Source of the DNA: Vitrella brassicaformis
Lineage: Eukaryota; Sar; Vitrellaceae
Direction: 5' to 3'
Length of the DNA: 64,000 bases
NCBI GenBank assembly: GCA_001179505.1
Contig: CDMY01000295.1
Span: forward strand, 313,336 to 377,335
Positions 23,808-36,035 of the stretch are shown piece by piece. How positions within the stretch are numbered: the stretch's first letter is position 1; each line of letters opens with the position of its first letter. Position numbers and translations under genes: made by a program. Under the pieces are notes generated by a model, which worked only from the letters and a program-made list of their open reading frames with translations, was not told the DNA's origin and did no database searches.

Positions 23808-26800
23808 ATGCCGCTCAAAGAAGCGGAGAAGGAGGCCGTGCAGCGCAAGATACTCAACTCGGCCCTCCCAGACAGCCACCTCCACGTCAAGTTCCTCAAC
23901 GAGAACGAGACCCACTACCTCACACTCAAGATCTTCCTCGAGGACAAGGACGAGAAACGCTTCCTCCAGTATGTCGAGACCCAACTCAGACCCGAAAAAG
24001 CGCCAGGTGCGGGGCGCAGAAGAATGGACACCGACTGAGCTGACACACGGAGGGAGGGAGGGAGGCGGGCGCAATGGTTGATGGGATGGGTGGGCGGCAG
24101 GAGGCAATTGCTGTGGTGTGGTGTGGTGTGGTGTGCTCTGTGTGTGTGGTTGCGTTGCAGGTGCGCTTGACATCAACGCGCAGACTTCATCGCGCACCCG
24201 CAAGCTGCGGTCCTTCACGCCCGTGGAGCAAGACAGCAGACTTGCACAGGTCGGTTGGTCAGACAGGCAAGACACACACACGAGATCTGATCGATCACGC
24301 GATTGTGTTTCTTTCCTGTGCAGGTGTTGGAGAACTCAGAGGCGTTCACCAAGGAGGCATGGGCCAATTTTTTGGTCAGCATCGATCGATGGCACGCCAC
24401 GCGAGCTGCGGCCATCTCTGGCCACCATTCGCGTGGTGTCGTGTCCTGTGTGTGTTGTGACACTGATTGATTTGATTGCAGAAGTTCGACAAGAACCAGG
24501 ACAAGTGCCTCGACCTGCAGGAGGTCAAGCAGCTGGTGCAAAGACTGTGCCACAACTTCAACGTCACCATCGACCTGCAAGACGGTACACGAGTCCACAC
24601 ACACCGCGGCGGAATGGCTGAGGCACCAACGCGCGCTTCTGTGCTCTCTCTGTGCTCATCTCTCCCATCAGAGAATGCTCTCTGGCAGAGGATGCAGCAC
24701 TTCGACCGTTCGGGGGACGGCAAACTGCAGTTCCAAGAGTTCGTCGAAATGGTGACCTGACCACGATCGACCGGCCAGACAGCGCAAAAGACGTAGCAGC
24801 ACATTCACCTGCCTCCATGCATGTGTTTGTGTGTCTTTCGTGGCTTAGTTCCGTGAGTTGGTCCGTGAGGTGGGTGAGGCGCTGGAGCGCAGCAAGCAGC
24901 GGGTGCCGGAGCTCAACTCGTCATCGTCGTCTGGCTCCACCCACTACCCCAACTCCAGACGGCAGGACGGCAGCGCTGCCGGCGGGTCCTCGCCAAACGC
25001 CTCCATGATGAACGGCTTCCCCGGCAAGAAACGCTCGGGGCTCGGCGGCATGAGGAGCGTCCCCATCGTGCAGCTGCAAAACAGACGGATCGAAGGTGCG
25101 CGGCGTGTCGGGGGGCGTGGGAGAGAGTATCGGTGGATTAAGAAGCGGTTTGTTCTGTTGTCTGTGTCTGTGTCTGTATGTGTAGAGTATTATGAGATAG
25201 AGGACGAGGTCGGTCACGGCAAGTTCGGGAGGGTATTTGCAGCCAGACAAAAGAGGTGAGACCGATAGAGAGCGAGAGACCACACGACATACACTCTCGT
25301 CATGTATACTGGCTGGCTGTGTGCGTGTGTTGGATTGGATTGTCAGTTCGGGTGCGCTTCACATCTGTAAGGTGATCGTCAAGAAGACCAACGACGTGTC
25401 CATCGCCGATATGGAGCACCTGATACAGGTGCGTACTTGACCTCCGCAGAAACACGCCCACCACTCGTGCGCACCATATTGTGTGTATGGAAAATTGGTC
25501 AGGTTGAGGTGGAGATCATGCGTTCGTTGGACCACCCCCACATTATCAAGGTCCTCCAGGTCTTCGAAAACGAAACATACGCCTACATCATCATGGAGTA
25601 AGCGGAGCCAGCCGAGACAACCACCAGCACACGCACTCACGGGCGACCATCGTGTGTGTGTATGATAGGACGTGTGAGGGCGAGACGTTGCTGCGAGCGA
25701 CGTGGCATCGTCTGTTCAAGGAGAAGCGCATCTGCCCCTTCTCTGAGGACGAGGCCTCCCGCATCATCGGCCAGCTGCTCAGCGCACTCGCACACGCCCA
25801 CCACAACAGAGTCGTCCACAAGTGAGTGAGGATGACGATGACAACCGACACACAAAGTGAAGTGAACCCGCGCAGCGCACCATGGCACCATGGCTGGCCT
25901 GGCTCGCTGGTTGTCTGTCTGCAGGGACGTGAAGCCCGAGAACATCATCTTTGTGCAGAAGGACTACGGCGAGGTGCAGAAAGACTTCGCCTCGCCCATC
26001 AAACTCATCGACTTCGGTAAGTACACATCCCCCCTGCACACAGACAGGGAGAACGAAGGCAGATCACTAACTTGTGTCCATCCATCCACTGCGTGTGTCG
26101 TCATTCATTGTCTCTGTCAGGGTTGGCCGAGCGCATCCCGCCCGACCGCAGTCACTGCCGCAAGCGGGGCGGCACTCTGCAGTACTTCCCTCCTGAGGTC
26201 TTCGGCGAAAAGTCTAGACTCGACTTCAAATGCGACGTCTGGTTAGCAGAGGAGAGCGAGCGACACACCTTCATAGCTATGGTGGAGAGGGGGAGAGATC
26301 TGTTTTGTTTGTGGTGTGGATGTTCTCAGGGCTGCTGGTGTGGTCTTGTACATTTTGTTGACCGGTGCGATGCCGTTCGTGCCGGTCAAGCCCAAGAATG
26401 ACCACGAGACGCAGCAACTCATACGCGACATCACCGAAGGTACGTCCCGGGCCGCGCCCTGTCCACGAAAGACAGACTGACCCTCATCGACTGGTGTCCG
26501 ATTTGTGTGTCTGTGTGCGTGTGTGTTTGTGTGTGTGCAGGCACCCCAGACGCGCTGAAGCCGAGCCCGCGCAACCTGACGTGGCTGAGTGCCGACGCCA
26601 TCGACCTCCTTAAGAGGATGCTCAACAAAGACCCCTCAGAGAGGCCACACGCCACTGAGGTACACACGCACACACTGACACACAGACACTGACCGACAAG
26701 ACACAAAGGGATACGCCAACGGACACACCAATCGTCATGCACGCTGCTTGTGTGTGTGTGTGTGTGGTGTTGATGATCAGCTGCTGTCCCACCCGTGGCT

Positions 26801-28041
26801 GCGTCGGGTTCGTCAGAAGCATGACGAGGCCTCCCCAGCCATCACGCCAGAGCTGCTCGCCAGGATGAGGGTCAGTCAGTCGAGTGCAAAGCCAACCACG
26901 TCAATCACCCACACTCATCATTCCCCCTCTGTGTGTGTGTGTATGTTTTCTTCAGGCGTACACGCGCGACTCGGAGCTCAGAAAGGCCCTCAAATACCTC
27001 ATCGTACGGCAAACCGATCCAACCAACGTCCCTCACACAGCCGTCTTGTCTTGGACACGTCCGTGGGATGTTTGTTGTGTTATGGTGTGTGTTGTGTTGC
27101 GTTGGTTGCCAGGCGCACAGTTTGGACCTGAAGCTGCCGGTGGTGCAGGAGATCTGGCGGGCCTTCGACCAGGTCGACAGAGGCGTCCCGGACGGGGCAC
27201 TTTCTGTCAGGGAGCTCTCTACCGGTGAGTAAAGCAAGCCGTCTGCCGATGTGCCATTCATTCCATCCACCCCTCCATCTGTCCATCTGTATGTGTGTGG
27301 ACGATGTGTGCAGCGCTGCGTCAGGCTGGTGCGCCCGAGACTGAGATCCATCAGATCATCGAGGCCCTCGACGTCACCAAGGACAACAGCGTGGAGTTCA
27401 CAGGTCAGACAACTGCTACGACAGCACAGCCACACGCACCGCCACAGGCAGCAGCCTGAACATGCTCTGCTCTGTTGTGGTTGATGCACCTCATCAGAGT
27501 TCCTGGCTGCGTGTTTGCCGTGGCGCCGTGAGTCGATGGAGGAGCTCAAGGCCGAGGTCATGTCGGCCTTCTACACACTCGACACGGTTGGTGTGGAGGG
27601 GGGGAGGGAGGGAGGGAGGGAGGGAAGGAGAGATTGAGGGGCGGGTGGGTGGCTGCACACGACGGTCACCCAAGTGTGTCCCTCTGTGTGTGTGTGTGTG
27701 TATGTGTGTGTATGTGTGTGTGTGTGTGCAGGATGGTGACCAGCAGGTCACCCGGGATGAGTTTGCCCTGGGGCTCTTCAAATGTGAGCTGGGACACCAA
27801 CACACACACTGATCCCTCCCTCATCTGTCTGTGTTGGTCGGTCGGTTGTGTGTGTGTGTGTGTGTGGTTGGTTGTCGCAGGTCACTACATGAGTTTGCAC
27901 CCCCGTCAGAAGTACCTCATCGGTCTGATCGATAAGGATGGCGACCACGTCATCCAGGCGGCCGAGTACTGGGCGTACGTCGACAGACTGTGCAGAGAGC
28001 TCAGCGAAAACGCCATCGACGACACGCAGATCGTACAGTGA
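23808..28041 (+). CDS. Calcium-dependent protein kinase with N- and C-terminal EF-hands
   Basis: Twenty-one exons, all in phase, give 750 aa (exon 1 23808-24006, last exon 27881-28041). Order: an N-terminal beta-rich segment (residues 1-66); an EF-hand pair with loops DKNQDKCLDLQE and DRSGDGKLQFQE; a Ser/Gly-rich linker; a kinase domain with GHGKFGRV glycine loop, KVIVKK lysine, HKDVKPENIIF catalytic loop (HKD in place of HRD), DFG in LIDFGLAE, and PPEVF; a junction region; then C-terminal EF-hands. Of these, DQVDRGVPDGALSVRE and DVTKDNSVEFTE look degenerate, while DTDGDQQVTRDE and DKDGDHVIQAAE look competent. Such kinases transduce calcium signals in plants and alveolates. EF-hands on both sides of the kinase recall the apicomplexan CDPK6/CDPK7 group rather than the canonical CDPK. 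No N-terminal Gly for myristoylation is present. Confidence 0.93.
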
Positions 28042-28343
28042 CTGACTCACTCACTGACTGACTGAGTCACTCACTGAATGAGCGACGGAGAGAGGGCGGG
28101 AGGGAGGGGTGGTGAGTGAGTGAGTGGGTGAGTGTAACACACTCACCCAGCTTCCCACACACGCACCCATCACCGATTTGTTGCTGTGTATCGCATTTGC
28201 TTTCCGGTGGGCTCGATGGACCGATGGATGGATGGATGGACGGATGGATGGTTTTCTCAACTCACTGCCTATACCCTTCCTGTCCCATGTCTGTCATGTG
28301 TGCGTCCTGTCCTCTTCTGAGCCAACGAGTGGATGGAGTGCAT

Positions 28344-28381
<38 letters not shown>

Positions 28382-31224
28382 CACAGAGAGTGCCGTACCA
28401 GTCAACGCTTTTTGTGAATCAGGGAGAGAGGGAGAGAGGGAGGGATACATCTAAGCAGAGAGAGAGAGAGAGAGGGAGAGCGGGAGAAGGGCCGCTGTCT
28501 CTCTATCTACTGTGTCCGGCTATGCTATGCGGCTTGTGAAGTGTAGAGTACACGCACGACTGAGGGAGGGAGGCAGGGAGGGGGGTGTCGGTAATACAGA
28601 CAGACAGGACAGCCGCCACCAGCACACAGCGGTGCGTCGTGGGCGTGGCGTGTGGGAGTGGGGGGTGAGGTGAGCCATCAGGTCGGTAGGGTAGGTAGCG
28701 AATTAGTCGGTGTGCACTTTTTGCAGGCGGGGCCATCTTATCCGAGTGAATGAATGATTGTTCAGTGTGTCTTGTAACTAAGAGTGAGTCACTGACTAAC
28801 TAACTAAGTAACGTAGCCAACTACCTCCGTGACTCCCTACCTGCTGCCTGTCTGTCTGTCTGCCCGCCTGCCTGCCTAACGAGAGAAGGAACGGTCCGAG
28901 CCCTAGGGCCGTCGTTCCTTCTCCTCTTGCTGGTGGATGGATGGATGATACTTGTACGGACCCACCGACACAGACCATCTCACTCACGTACCGTACCTGG
29001 CTCCTTCCTTCCCTCTCATGCTGGCTGGCTGGCTGGCTGGATGGATGGGTGGGTGGGTGGGTGGAAGGTTGGAAGGTTTTTTCTTCTTCATCGCATCGCT
29101 GCTGGCTGCCGAGCACACACGTCAGTGGGTGCATTTCTCTCACCCACACGCTGATCCGATCCAACCACTGCCTTCAAGCCACCCATCCACATGCACCCAT
29201 CGCATACATTTCCCTCCCTCCCTCTCCCTCCCTCGTTCGCTCATCCTGCCTGCCTGCGTGCTCGTGGTTTGTCCACCTGCCCGGCTGCCTGGCTGCCTGT
29301 CATTGATTCACTGATGCTGAATGGATGGATGGATGGAGTATTGAGAGGTTTTGCGTTTGCCCCCTTGCGCCGTCTGGTTTCCTTCGTTCTGGTGAATGAA
29401 TCAATTCGCTCAAGTTATCTATCTATCTCTTCCCGTCTGCCGTCTTCTAGCTGGCCAATCAGAGTTTTTGGTCATCGCTCTTTTATTTCGGCCTGCCTTG
29501 CCTCCCTCCCCTGTGTGTCACGTCCGTCTATGCGTGTCTGTCTGTCTGTCTGTGTTTGGGGTCGTCACAAGTGCGTGACTGACTTGACTGACTGCATCTT
29601 GAATGTCCCATTTCCTTCATCCATCTATCCATCCATCCCTCGGTCCATCGAGTCGAGTGAGAGTGTAGGTAGACACACGACACGACCCCGCCCCCCGTCT
29701 GTGCGTCCGTCCTTTCGTGGCCATGTGGTGCTCTTTTTCAGTCGTGCCGACCACTGCTTTCTCTGTCGTCTCTCTGTCTGGTGCGGCATGGCTGGCGCGA
29801 CACATGCAATGCACGGATGACACCCTCGCACGCCGCTTTCCTCTGTCCAGTCGGGCTCTTTGTGCCCCCCCACCCCAACTCCCGCTCTGCTCTTGCCTTC
29901 CTTCCTCGCTCTCTCACCCCGCCCCGCCCCTCTCTCCTCTAAAGAGCTCTCCCTCCTATCGCACGGATGGACAGACACCTCGATCGCATACACATAGACA
30001 GACAGACATAGAGGTAATGTGTCCATTACGTCTGTGTACTGAATGACTGATATCGTGTCGTGCCTACTTGGGTGTGTGGGTCTTTAATCAAGGGCTCCCT
30101 CTCCGCCCGCCTGGATGCCCTCCTGACTCTCTGCCTGCCTATCAGTCTATCGTGTGTGTGTGTGTGTGTGACCTGTGTGTGTGTGACCTGTGCGTGTGAC
30201 TGATGCTCACATGCGTGATGTCGTGCGTGTGTGTGCGTCTGTGTGTGGATCGGATGGATGCGTGTGGCGTGTTCGTACCTACCTACCTACCTGCCGAGTG
30301 AGTGAGTGAGTCTTTTTGCACCTTGAGGCCATCCATCCATCATCCTTTTCTCCTCCTATACATTCTAAGTACCCTGCCGTACTCCACCCACCGGTGTGCC
30401 TCTCCCCACCAGGCACACCCCGATCGGGCAACTGACAGGCAACTGGGCGATTGAGTGGATGAGTGAATGTCTGTCTACAGTGTGCTCTTACAGGGAGGGA
30501 GGGAGGGAGGGAGGGGGGGTGACCTGACCGAGCGACAGACCGACAGTCAGATTACTGCGTGTGTAACATTTGGACAGCCTCTGCTTGCTTGCCTGCCTGT
30601 GTGTGTGCGTGTTGTGGTCATGTCCTGCCCGTGTGAGCTGTCAATTCACTTGGTGCTGCTGGTGGGTCGATCCCTCAGTAGAGCAGAGCTTTCACGCATC
30701 GTCGTTAGGTCTCGTTCGTTCGTTCAAGTGCCGGCCATCCACATGCACACTCATGCGTCATCCACTCCACAATGCAGCGAGCAAGCCAGCCGTTCAATCC
30801 ACACACACGCACACACACACATACACACACACACACAGAGCCACTCAGATGTCCTTCAGGCTCCATTCCAACACACACACGCACCAGAGGGAGGGTCGCA
30901 AAAATCGTGTGTCGAGGCGCGCTACTGTCTCTCTGTCTGTCTGTCTGTCTGTCTGTCTGTGAGAGAGAGGGACAGAGAGAGACAGAGAGTCGGGAAAGGA
31001 AGACAACAAAAAACGGCAGCAGTCCATCACACAAACAGAATCCCACAAATCCTCCATCCATCCAGCAATTCCAGGCATTGCTTACTCTCACAGCCATTCC
31101 CCCGCCCAGCCAGCCATGTCGTATGGATGGATAGATGGATGTGCGGTCGTTGGCTACTTCGATTGTGTCACGGCGTCGTTGTGTTGGTGTGTTAGTGTAG
31201 CTATGTGCGTGGTGGGTTAGTCAC
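28042..31224. other. 3.2-kb repeat-rich intergenic desert
   Basis: The longest gene-free stretch. It is dominated by short tandem repeats: GGAT/GGAC near 28220-28250, a GA run 28345-28379, GGCT and GGTG near 29020-29062, TCTG runs, TG runs near 30155-30185, GGGA near 30493-30515, AC runs 30800-30838 and a CTGT run near 30930-30960. Frames of 200-242 codons exist on the plus strand, but they are repeat translations ([15 protein letters not shown]) without domains. It sits between convergent tails (kinase + and small protein -). I see no RNA gene. Confidence 0.7.
28345..28379. repeat. GA dinucleotide microsatellite
   Basis: An uninterrupted GA run of about 35 bp in the intergenic desert. A second, shorter run lies at about 28457-28475. 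Confidence 0.9.
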
Positions 31225-31980
31225 TTAGTTGCGTCGGGCGCGCTTGGCGCAGTGGCCGTCGGGCGGCTTGGCGGGGCCGGGGCCGGCCGGGCCGGGCGCC
31301 TTCTTGGCGGGTGCCTTGGCCTTCTTGATGGACTCGTGGGGGATGCCGAACAGCAGCACGTGGTCGTTGTTCCTGCACACACACATCACAAAGCCGCCGA
31401 CACTCATGGGGGGGCCGCCGACCCACATGAGACATCTCATGCGTGTGTGCACTGTGTTGTGTTGTGTTGTGTTGTGTTGTGTTGTGTTGTGCACTTGGTG
31501 AAGCCCATGCCCATGTGCGTCCAGCCGTCCGACATCTGGAGACCGATGCGAAAACGCCACTCCTGCACACACATACATGCAAGCGACACATCATAACGCC
31601 ACCATTGCAGATGAACATAACATAAAACAGCTAGCCCCAGTGCATCTCCCCCGTGGACGTGGTGCATGGCCATGCAGGCCCTACATACCGCCTTCCTACG
31701 TACCGCCTCGGTGAGGATGACAGGACCGCCATTGCTGCTGGTATCGATGCCACTGGCAGCCTTCTCACGCAGAATCTCCTTCAACACCTTGTAGCCCTAC
31801 GCATGCACACAGCACAGCCCTCATGATGCAATCAATGCATGGTCGGAAGAGATGGATTAGTTTGTGAGTGCTCACGGGTTTGTGGAGCTCCACAAGACGC
31901 CACTCGCCCCAATCGTCAGCCATGCGCTCGCCATACGAGGCGACAAGAGCACCCACCTGCCGCACTTTCTCGTTGGGCAT
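31225..31980 (-). CDS. Small basic protein, function unknown
   Basis: Four exons in phase (31980-31876, 31796-31704, 31562-31495, 31372-31225) encode 137 aa. The body contains GYKVLKEILREKAASGIDTS, EWRFRIGLQMSDGWTHMG and NNDHVLLFGIPHESIKK, compact and globular-looking. The tail is Lys/Pro/Ala-rich (KAPAKKAPGPAGPGPAKPP) and ends RARRN, suggesting nucleic-acid binding or a disordered basic tail. Family not recognised. Intron 3 holds a pentanucleotide repeat. The start lies only 48 bp from the start of the divergent glycosyltransferase. Confidence 0.75.
31452..31490. repeat. TGTTG pentanucleotide repeat in an intron
   Basis: A GTGTT-type tandem repeat of about 8 units lying just inside the donor side of intron 3 of the small basic protein gene (minus strand). 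Confidence 0.85.
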
Positions 31981-32028
31981 GACGCAGCCGCTCCGAGACC
32001 CGTAAACTTCTATTTCAAAGCTCGCGCC
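31981..32028. promoter_or_regulatory. 48-bp gap between divergent start codons
   Basis: The two ATGs (31980 minus, 32029 plus) are separated by 48 bp. Either the 5' UTRs are extremely short, or transcripts start inside the opposite gene and overlap. Confidence 0.5.
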
Positions 32029-35000
32029 ATGAGCGCGGCCGTCGTGATCTTTTCCAAGGACAGGCCCCTGCAGCTGTGCGGATGCCTCAGCTCCCTCACA
32101 ACATGCATCCGCGACTCATCCGACGCCCAGATCCATGTCATCTACAAGGCGTCTGACGCGTCGTTTGCAGCGGCCTATGCTCGACTCGCCGAGAGATGGA
32201 CCGATGCGCGCGTCCACTGGAGTCGGGAGGCACCTGGATGCGCGATTTCATCGGCCCTGGAGGGGCTGGAGGCGTCCCATGTGCTGTTCACTGTGGATGA
32301 CGCGCTCTTCCTGCGGCCGCTGGCGCCCTCTCTTTCACGCTGTGTGGCTCTGCTGGAGGAGAACGATGCGCTGCTGAGTGTGTGTTTGCGGCTGAACCCT
32401 CGTGTTGAGTATAGCCATCCCGCAGGATCGTTCTTCCCCCCGCCTGTGCTGCATTGGACACGGGAGAGGGATGCCCTGCTGTTGAGAAGGTGAGAGAGAG
32501 ATTATGGCCATCTCTTAGCATAGCATGGATCGTATGGCATTGTCATGGGTGTGTATGCGTGATGTCATCAGGTTGAGGGAGGGCGATTGCAGCGGCGGCT
32601 GTGGTGGTGATGCGGGGGGTACGGGTGCTGACGAGTGGTCGATGCCTTTCGACCTCAGCGGCAGCATCTACCGCACATCCGACCTCAGAAGGCTATTCAC
32701 GGTCAGTCAGTCGATCAGGCAGAAATGGTACTGACTGACTGAGCGGGCCACGTCACGTCATGTCTGCTATGTGGTGTGATGTCATCTCATCTGTTCACCA
32801 GTGCATCGAGGAGAGTCCTGTATTGGGTCGCGAGTGGCTCGACCATCCCAATCGACTTGAAGCAGCTGGTAAGTAACTACCCGAGGCGCGCAGGTCAACA
32901 CTTCGTATGGATCTCTGTTGTCTGTGTGTCTGTTTTATGCAGGCAACCGTGCCATTCAGGAGCTGATGAGTGGTCTGGATCTCAACGCCACTCGCCCCTT
33001 CACAGCGGCGCCCACCCAGCCGCTCCTCACACTCATCACGGTCAGCCACCCACTCAGTGAAATGCCCTCCCTGCAAGGACCACCATCCTCGGTGGACTGT
33101 CTGTCTGTTTCGGTGCAGGCAAATCGTGTGCAGGATGTGTACTCGAACGCCATATACGCCGATGCACCCCAATGGGACATCCGCTCCCTGCTCGCCACTT
33201 TCCACCAGATTGACCGCACCCACACCTCCCACACCGACTTCCTCACGGCTGTCGACGGCTTCTTCGCGGCCCCGTTCTACACATCGACTTACTGGGACTG
33301 CCTCCACACACCCCCGCCACCTCTGTCTGCATCCGCTGCCGTGCCGAGGAGCCCTGACGGGCCTGAGCCGCTGGTGAGCTGGCTGGTGCCGGCACACAAC
33401 GCCAAGAAATATGTGGACGAGTGCATCGACAGCATTGGAGGCCAGACGGACATCGGAGCAGGTGAGTAGTGGGTGAGGGATGATCGAAGGGGCCGTGTGT
33501 GTGTCGTGTGCTTGCTTGTTTGGTTCAGGTGTGTATGAGGTGGTGCTTGTCGACGACTGCTCCACCGACGGCACACTCGGCCGGCTGCATGCACGGGGGG
33601 CAGACGACCCCCGAATACGCGTCGTTTCCACACCCGAAAACCTCGGTCGGTTGGCACGTTATGAAACGAATACCTCCTATTTGGTGCGTGGCGCATCGAT
33701 GCGTCCTTGGTGCTACGTCAGGTGTTGCCGGTGCTCTCAACTACGGCATGTCACGCTGCCGTGGGACGTTGGTCGCGCGGCTGGATGCAGACGATGTGGC
33801 GGAGCCTCACCGACTCGCCACACAGGTAGGCTAGGCGTACCACCAGAGAGAGAGAGAGAGGGAGAGGGAGTGTGTGTGTGTCATCCACCCCACCTTCTGC
33901 CATATTTTCACTCTCTGTGCAGCTGCGCTACCTCGCCACACATCCATCGGTCGCAGTGCTGGGCACAGCCTTCACCACGTTCACCGACCCCCCGACCTCC
34001 CATTCCCCTCCCTCTCCCAGCGAAGCCAGCAATGCCATGCCGATGATGCCTCTGGGCGATCGTGTGTACCGCCCCGCGTGCCACCCCGTTCTGGTGCGGT
34101 GGCACATGCTCTTCCGCTGCCCCATCGCACATCCCACTGTGCTCATCAACCGGCCTGTGTGGGAGGGAGGGAGAGGGAGAGGGTTGGATGGGGAGGGAGG
34201 GCTTGATCTGGTGTACCCGACTGACGAGGCGGCGGAGGACCACGCCAGGTGGCTGGGTTTGCCTCCAGGTGTGGTGGTGTGCAATGTGGGGGACATTTGT
34301 GTGCGGCTGCGGCGTCATGGGCGGCAGAGGTCGGCGACGCACCACAAAGAGCTGCAGGAATCGTCCATCAGGGCTGTGCACAGGTGAGGGTGGGGTGGCC
34401 CCCATGCACAGACACGTTCCTGCATCCAAACAGGTGTGCAAAACTGCTGGCGTCTGTTCGTCTGTGTGTGTGTCTGTGTGTGTGTGTGTGTGTGAAGGTA
34501 CATGCAGCGTCACGTCGACACGAGTGTCACAGTGGAAGAGGTCCAGGTGCTGTGGAAGCAACGGTGGGTGCGTCACAGACGTGGATGGACAAAGAGATCC
34601 CAAACATGTATGTCATGTGCGTACGACCTCCGCGGCTGTCTGTCTGTCTGTCTGTCTGTCTGCAGGAGGATTGACGGGTCAACAACTGGCAGACGCATCG
34701 ACGACCTTCTGAAGGTAGGTGCGCTACGCCATGCAGACGCGCACATGAACCACATTTGCCTCCATCTGAGCTGCACATGTCTGTTCACCTGTACGTGTGT
34801 GTGCTGTGCAGGCACTCGAGAACCACTTTGTGCAGCTGATCGACGACCTTGCCGGACAGGCACGCGAAGCCCCTCAGCAGCAGCAGATGGGGAGCGACTG
34901 GTGGGCCGACGGCCGCACAGCCGCGCTCAAGCAACACATACACTGCGCGACAGAACGGATCAGGTGGGTGGCCCGCATACACGCGCAGCATCGCCTGTGC

Positions 35001-35254
35001 ATGTGTGTGGTGCATTGCGTTGCGTGCAGGGGTGAGATGTGTCTGGTTGAGCTGAGTCAGGGCAACATGGAGGGGTCGCTGCCGCTGCTGCTCGAGTGAA
35101 CACGGGAGGGAGGGAGTATGGGCTGGGCGCGGCGCCCCATCCAATCCACCTCTGCTATGCTATGCTGTGCTGTTCATGTGCATCTGTCTGTGTCAGGTGG
35201 CTGAAGAACCCGTCGAGCCAACAGCAGCTCAAGCGGCTGACAGCTGGCAGTTAG
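32029..35254 (+). CDS. Two-module glycosyltransferase (GT-A, family 2-like)
   Basis: Thirteen exons, all in phase, encode 723 aa: 32029-32489, 32572-32701, 32802-32868, 32943-33040, 33119-33461, 33529-33645, 33722-33825, 33923-34383, 34498-34563, 34666-34714, 34812-34963, 35030-35095 and 35197-35254. Module 1 (about residues 1-270) starts SAAVVIFSKDRPLQLCGCLSSL and has HVLFTVDDALFLRPL, a plausible metal-binding acidic pair. Module 2 (about 350-640) is a clear GT2 domain: VSWLVPAHNAKKYVDECIDS, YEVVLVDDCSTDGTLGRL, NLGVAGALNYGMSRCRG and the DXD-type LDADDVAEPHR. An acidic/Gln-rich helical tail follows. No signal peptide or membrane helix is seen, so it is probably cytosolic or peripheral. Substrates cannot be told. 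A Gly-rich stretch (WEGGRGRGLDGEGG) is encoded by a G-rich tract at about 34160-34200. Confidence 0.88.
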
Positions 35255-35528
35255 TTGATGTGTGTCGATTCGATGGAGGGCCAGCCAGGCCTGCGTTGGT
35301 TGCTGGAGAACTGCTCACTGCTGGCTGCAGTGCAGTGAGTGAGTGTGCCTTGACTTGATGCATCCATTCAGGGAGAGAGAGAGAGAGTGTCCGTGCAGTC
35401 AGTACATTGACATCTGTGTATGGTATGCGACGTGACTCGACTCGACTTGACTTGCTGCCATCGATCAGTAAGGCCTATCTATATTCGCTCTCTGTCTCGT
35501 TCTTCCCATCCATCCATCCATCTCTGTC

Positions 35529-35997
35529 TCAATGCGGCGATGCACCGTCCCCCTGGTGCAGCTGCTGCGTGTCCGCTGCAGTGGTGGCCGTCGCCTCGTC
35601 AGGCTTCCCACCACCAGCCTTCTCACCACCACCTTCCTCAATCGTCACTGCCTTCTGCTTCTCACCACCAGCACCAACATCACCAGTTTCCTGATCTTCC
35701 TGTGTGCCATCCGGTTCTTTGTCATGCTTGGCTGCAGCGGCCTTGGTGCCCCCCACAACGAAGGGCTGCACGCGAGTTGTGACGTCTGTCTTGAATGCGT
35801 CGATGCACTCGACCTGCAGGCAGGAGGCCAGGTCGATGGACATCACACCCACGCGGGAGTTGCGCAGACGGTGGTCTCGCATTCCTGATTGCATTGCATT
35901 GCATAGGCAGATCGCACCGCACCGCATCCATGGATTCGCAAAATGTGACGTCTCTCTCTCTCTCTCTCTCTCTGACCTCTCTCTCCTCTCTCTCTCT

Positions 35998-36035
<38 letters not shown>

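Noticed and set aside
28345-28475. Regularly spaced repeats suggesting a CRISPR array
   Set aside because: They are microsatellites without unique spacers, and the sequence is clearly eukaryotic.
29191-29820. 209-codon frame in the intergenic desert
   Set aside because: Pro/Ser/Cys-rich translation of pyrimidine-rich tetranucleotide repeats; no supported start or splice pattern.
30467-31195. 242-codon frame in the intergenic desert
   Set aside because: The translation is simple repeat ([14 protein letters not shown]) with no domain and no coding-like composition.
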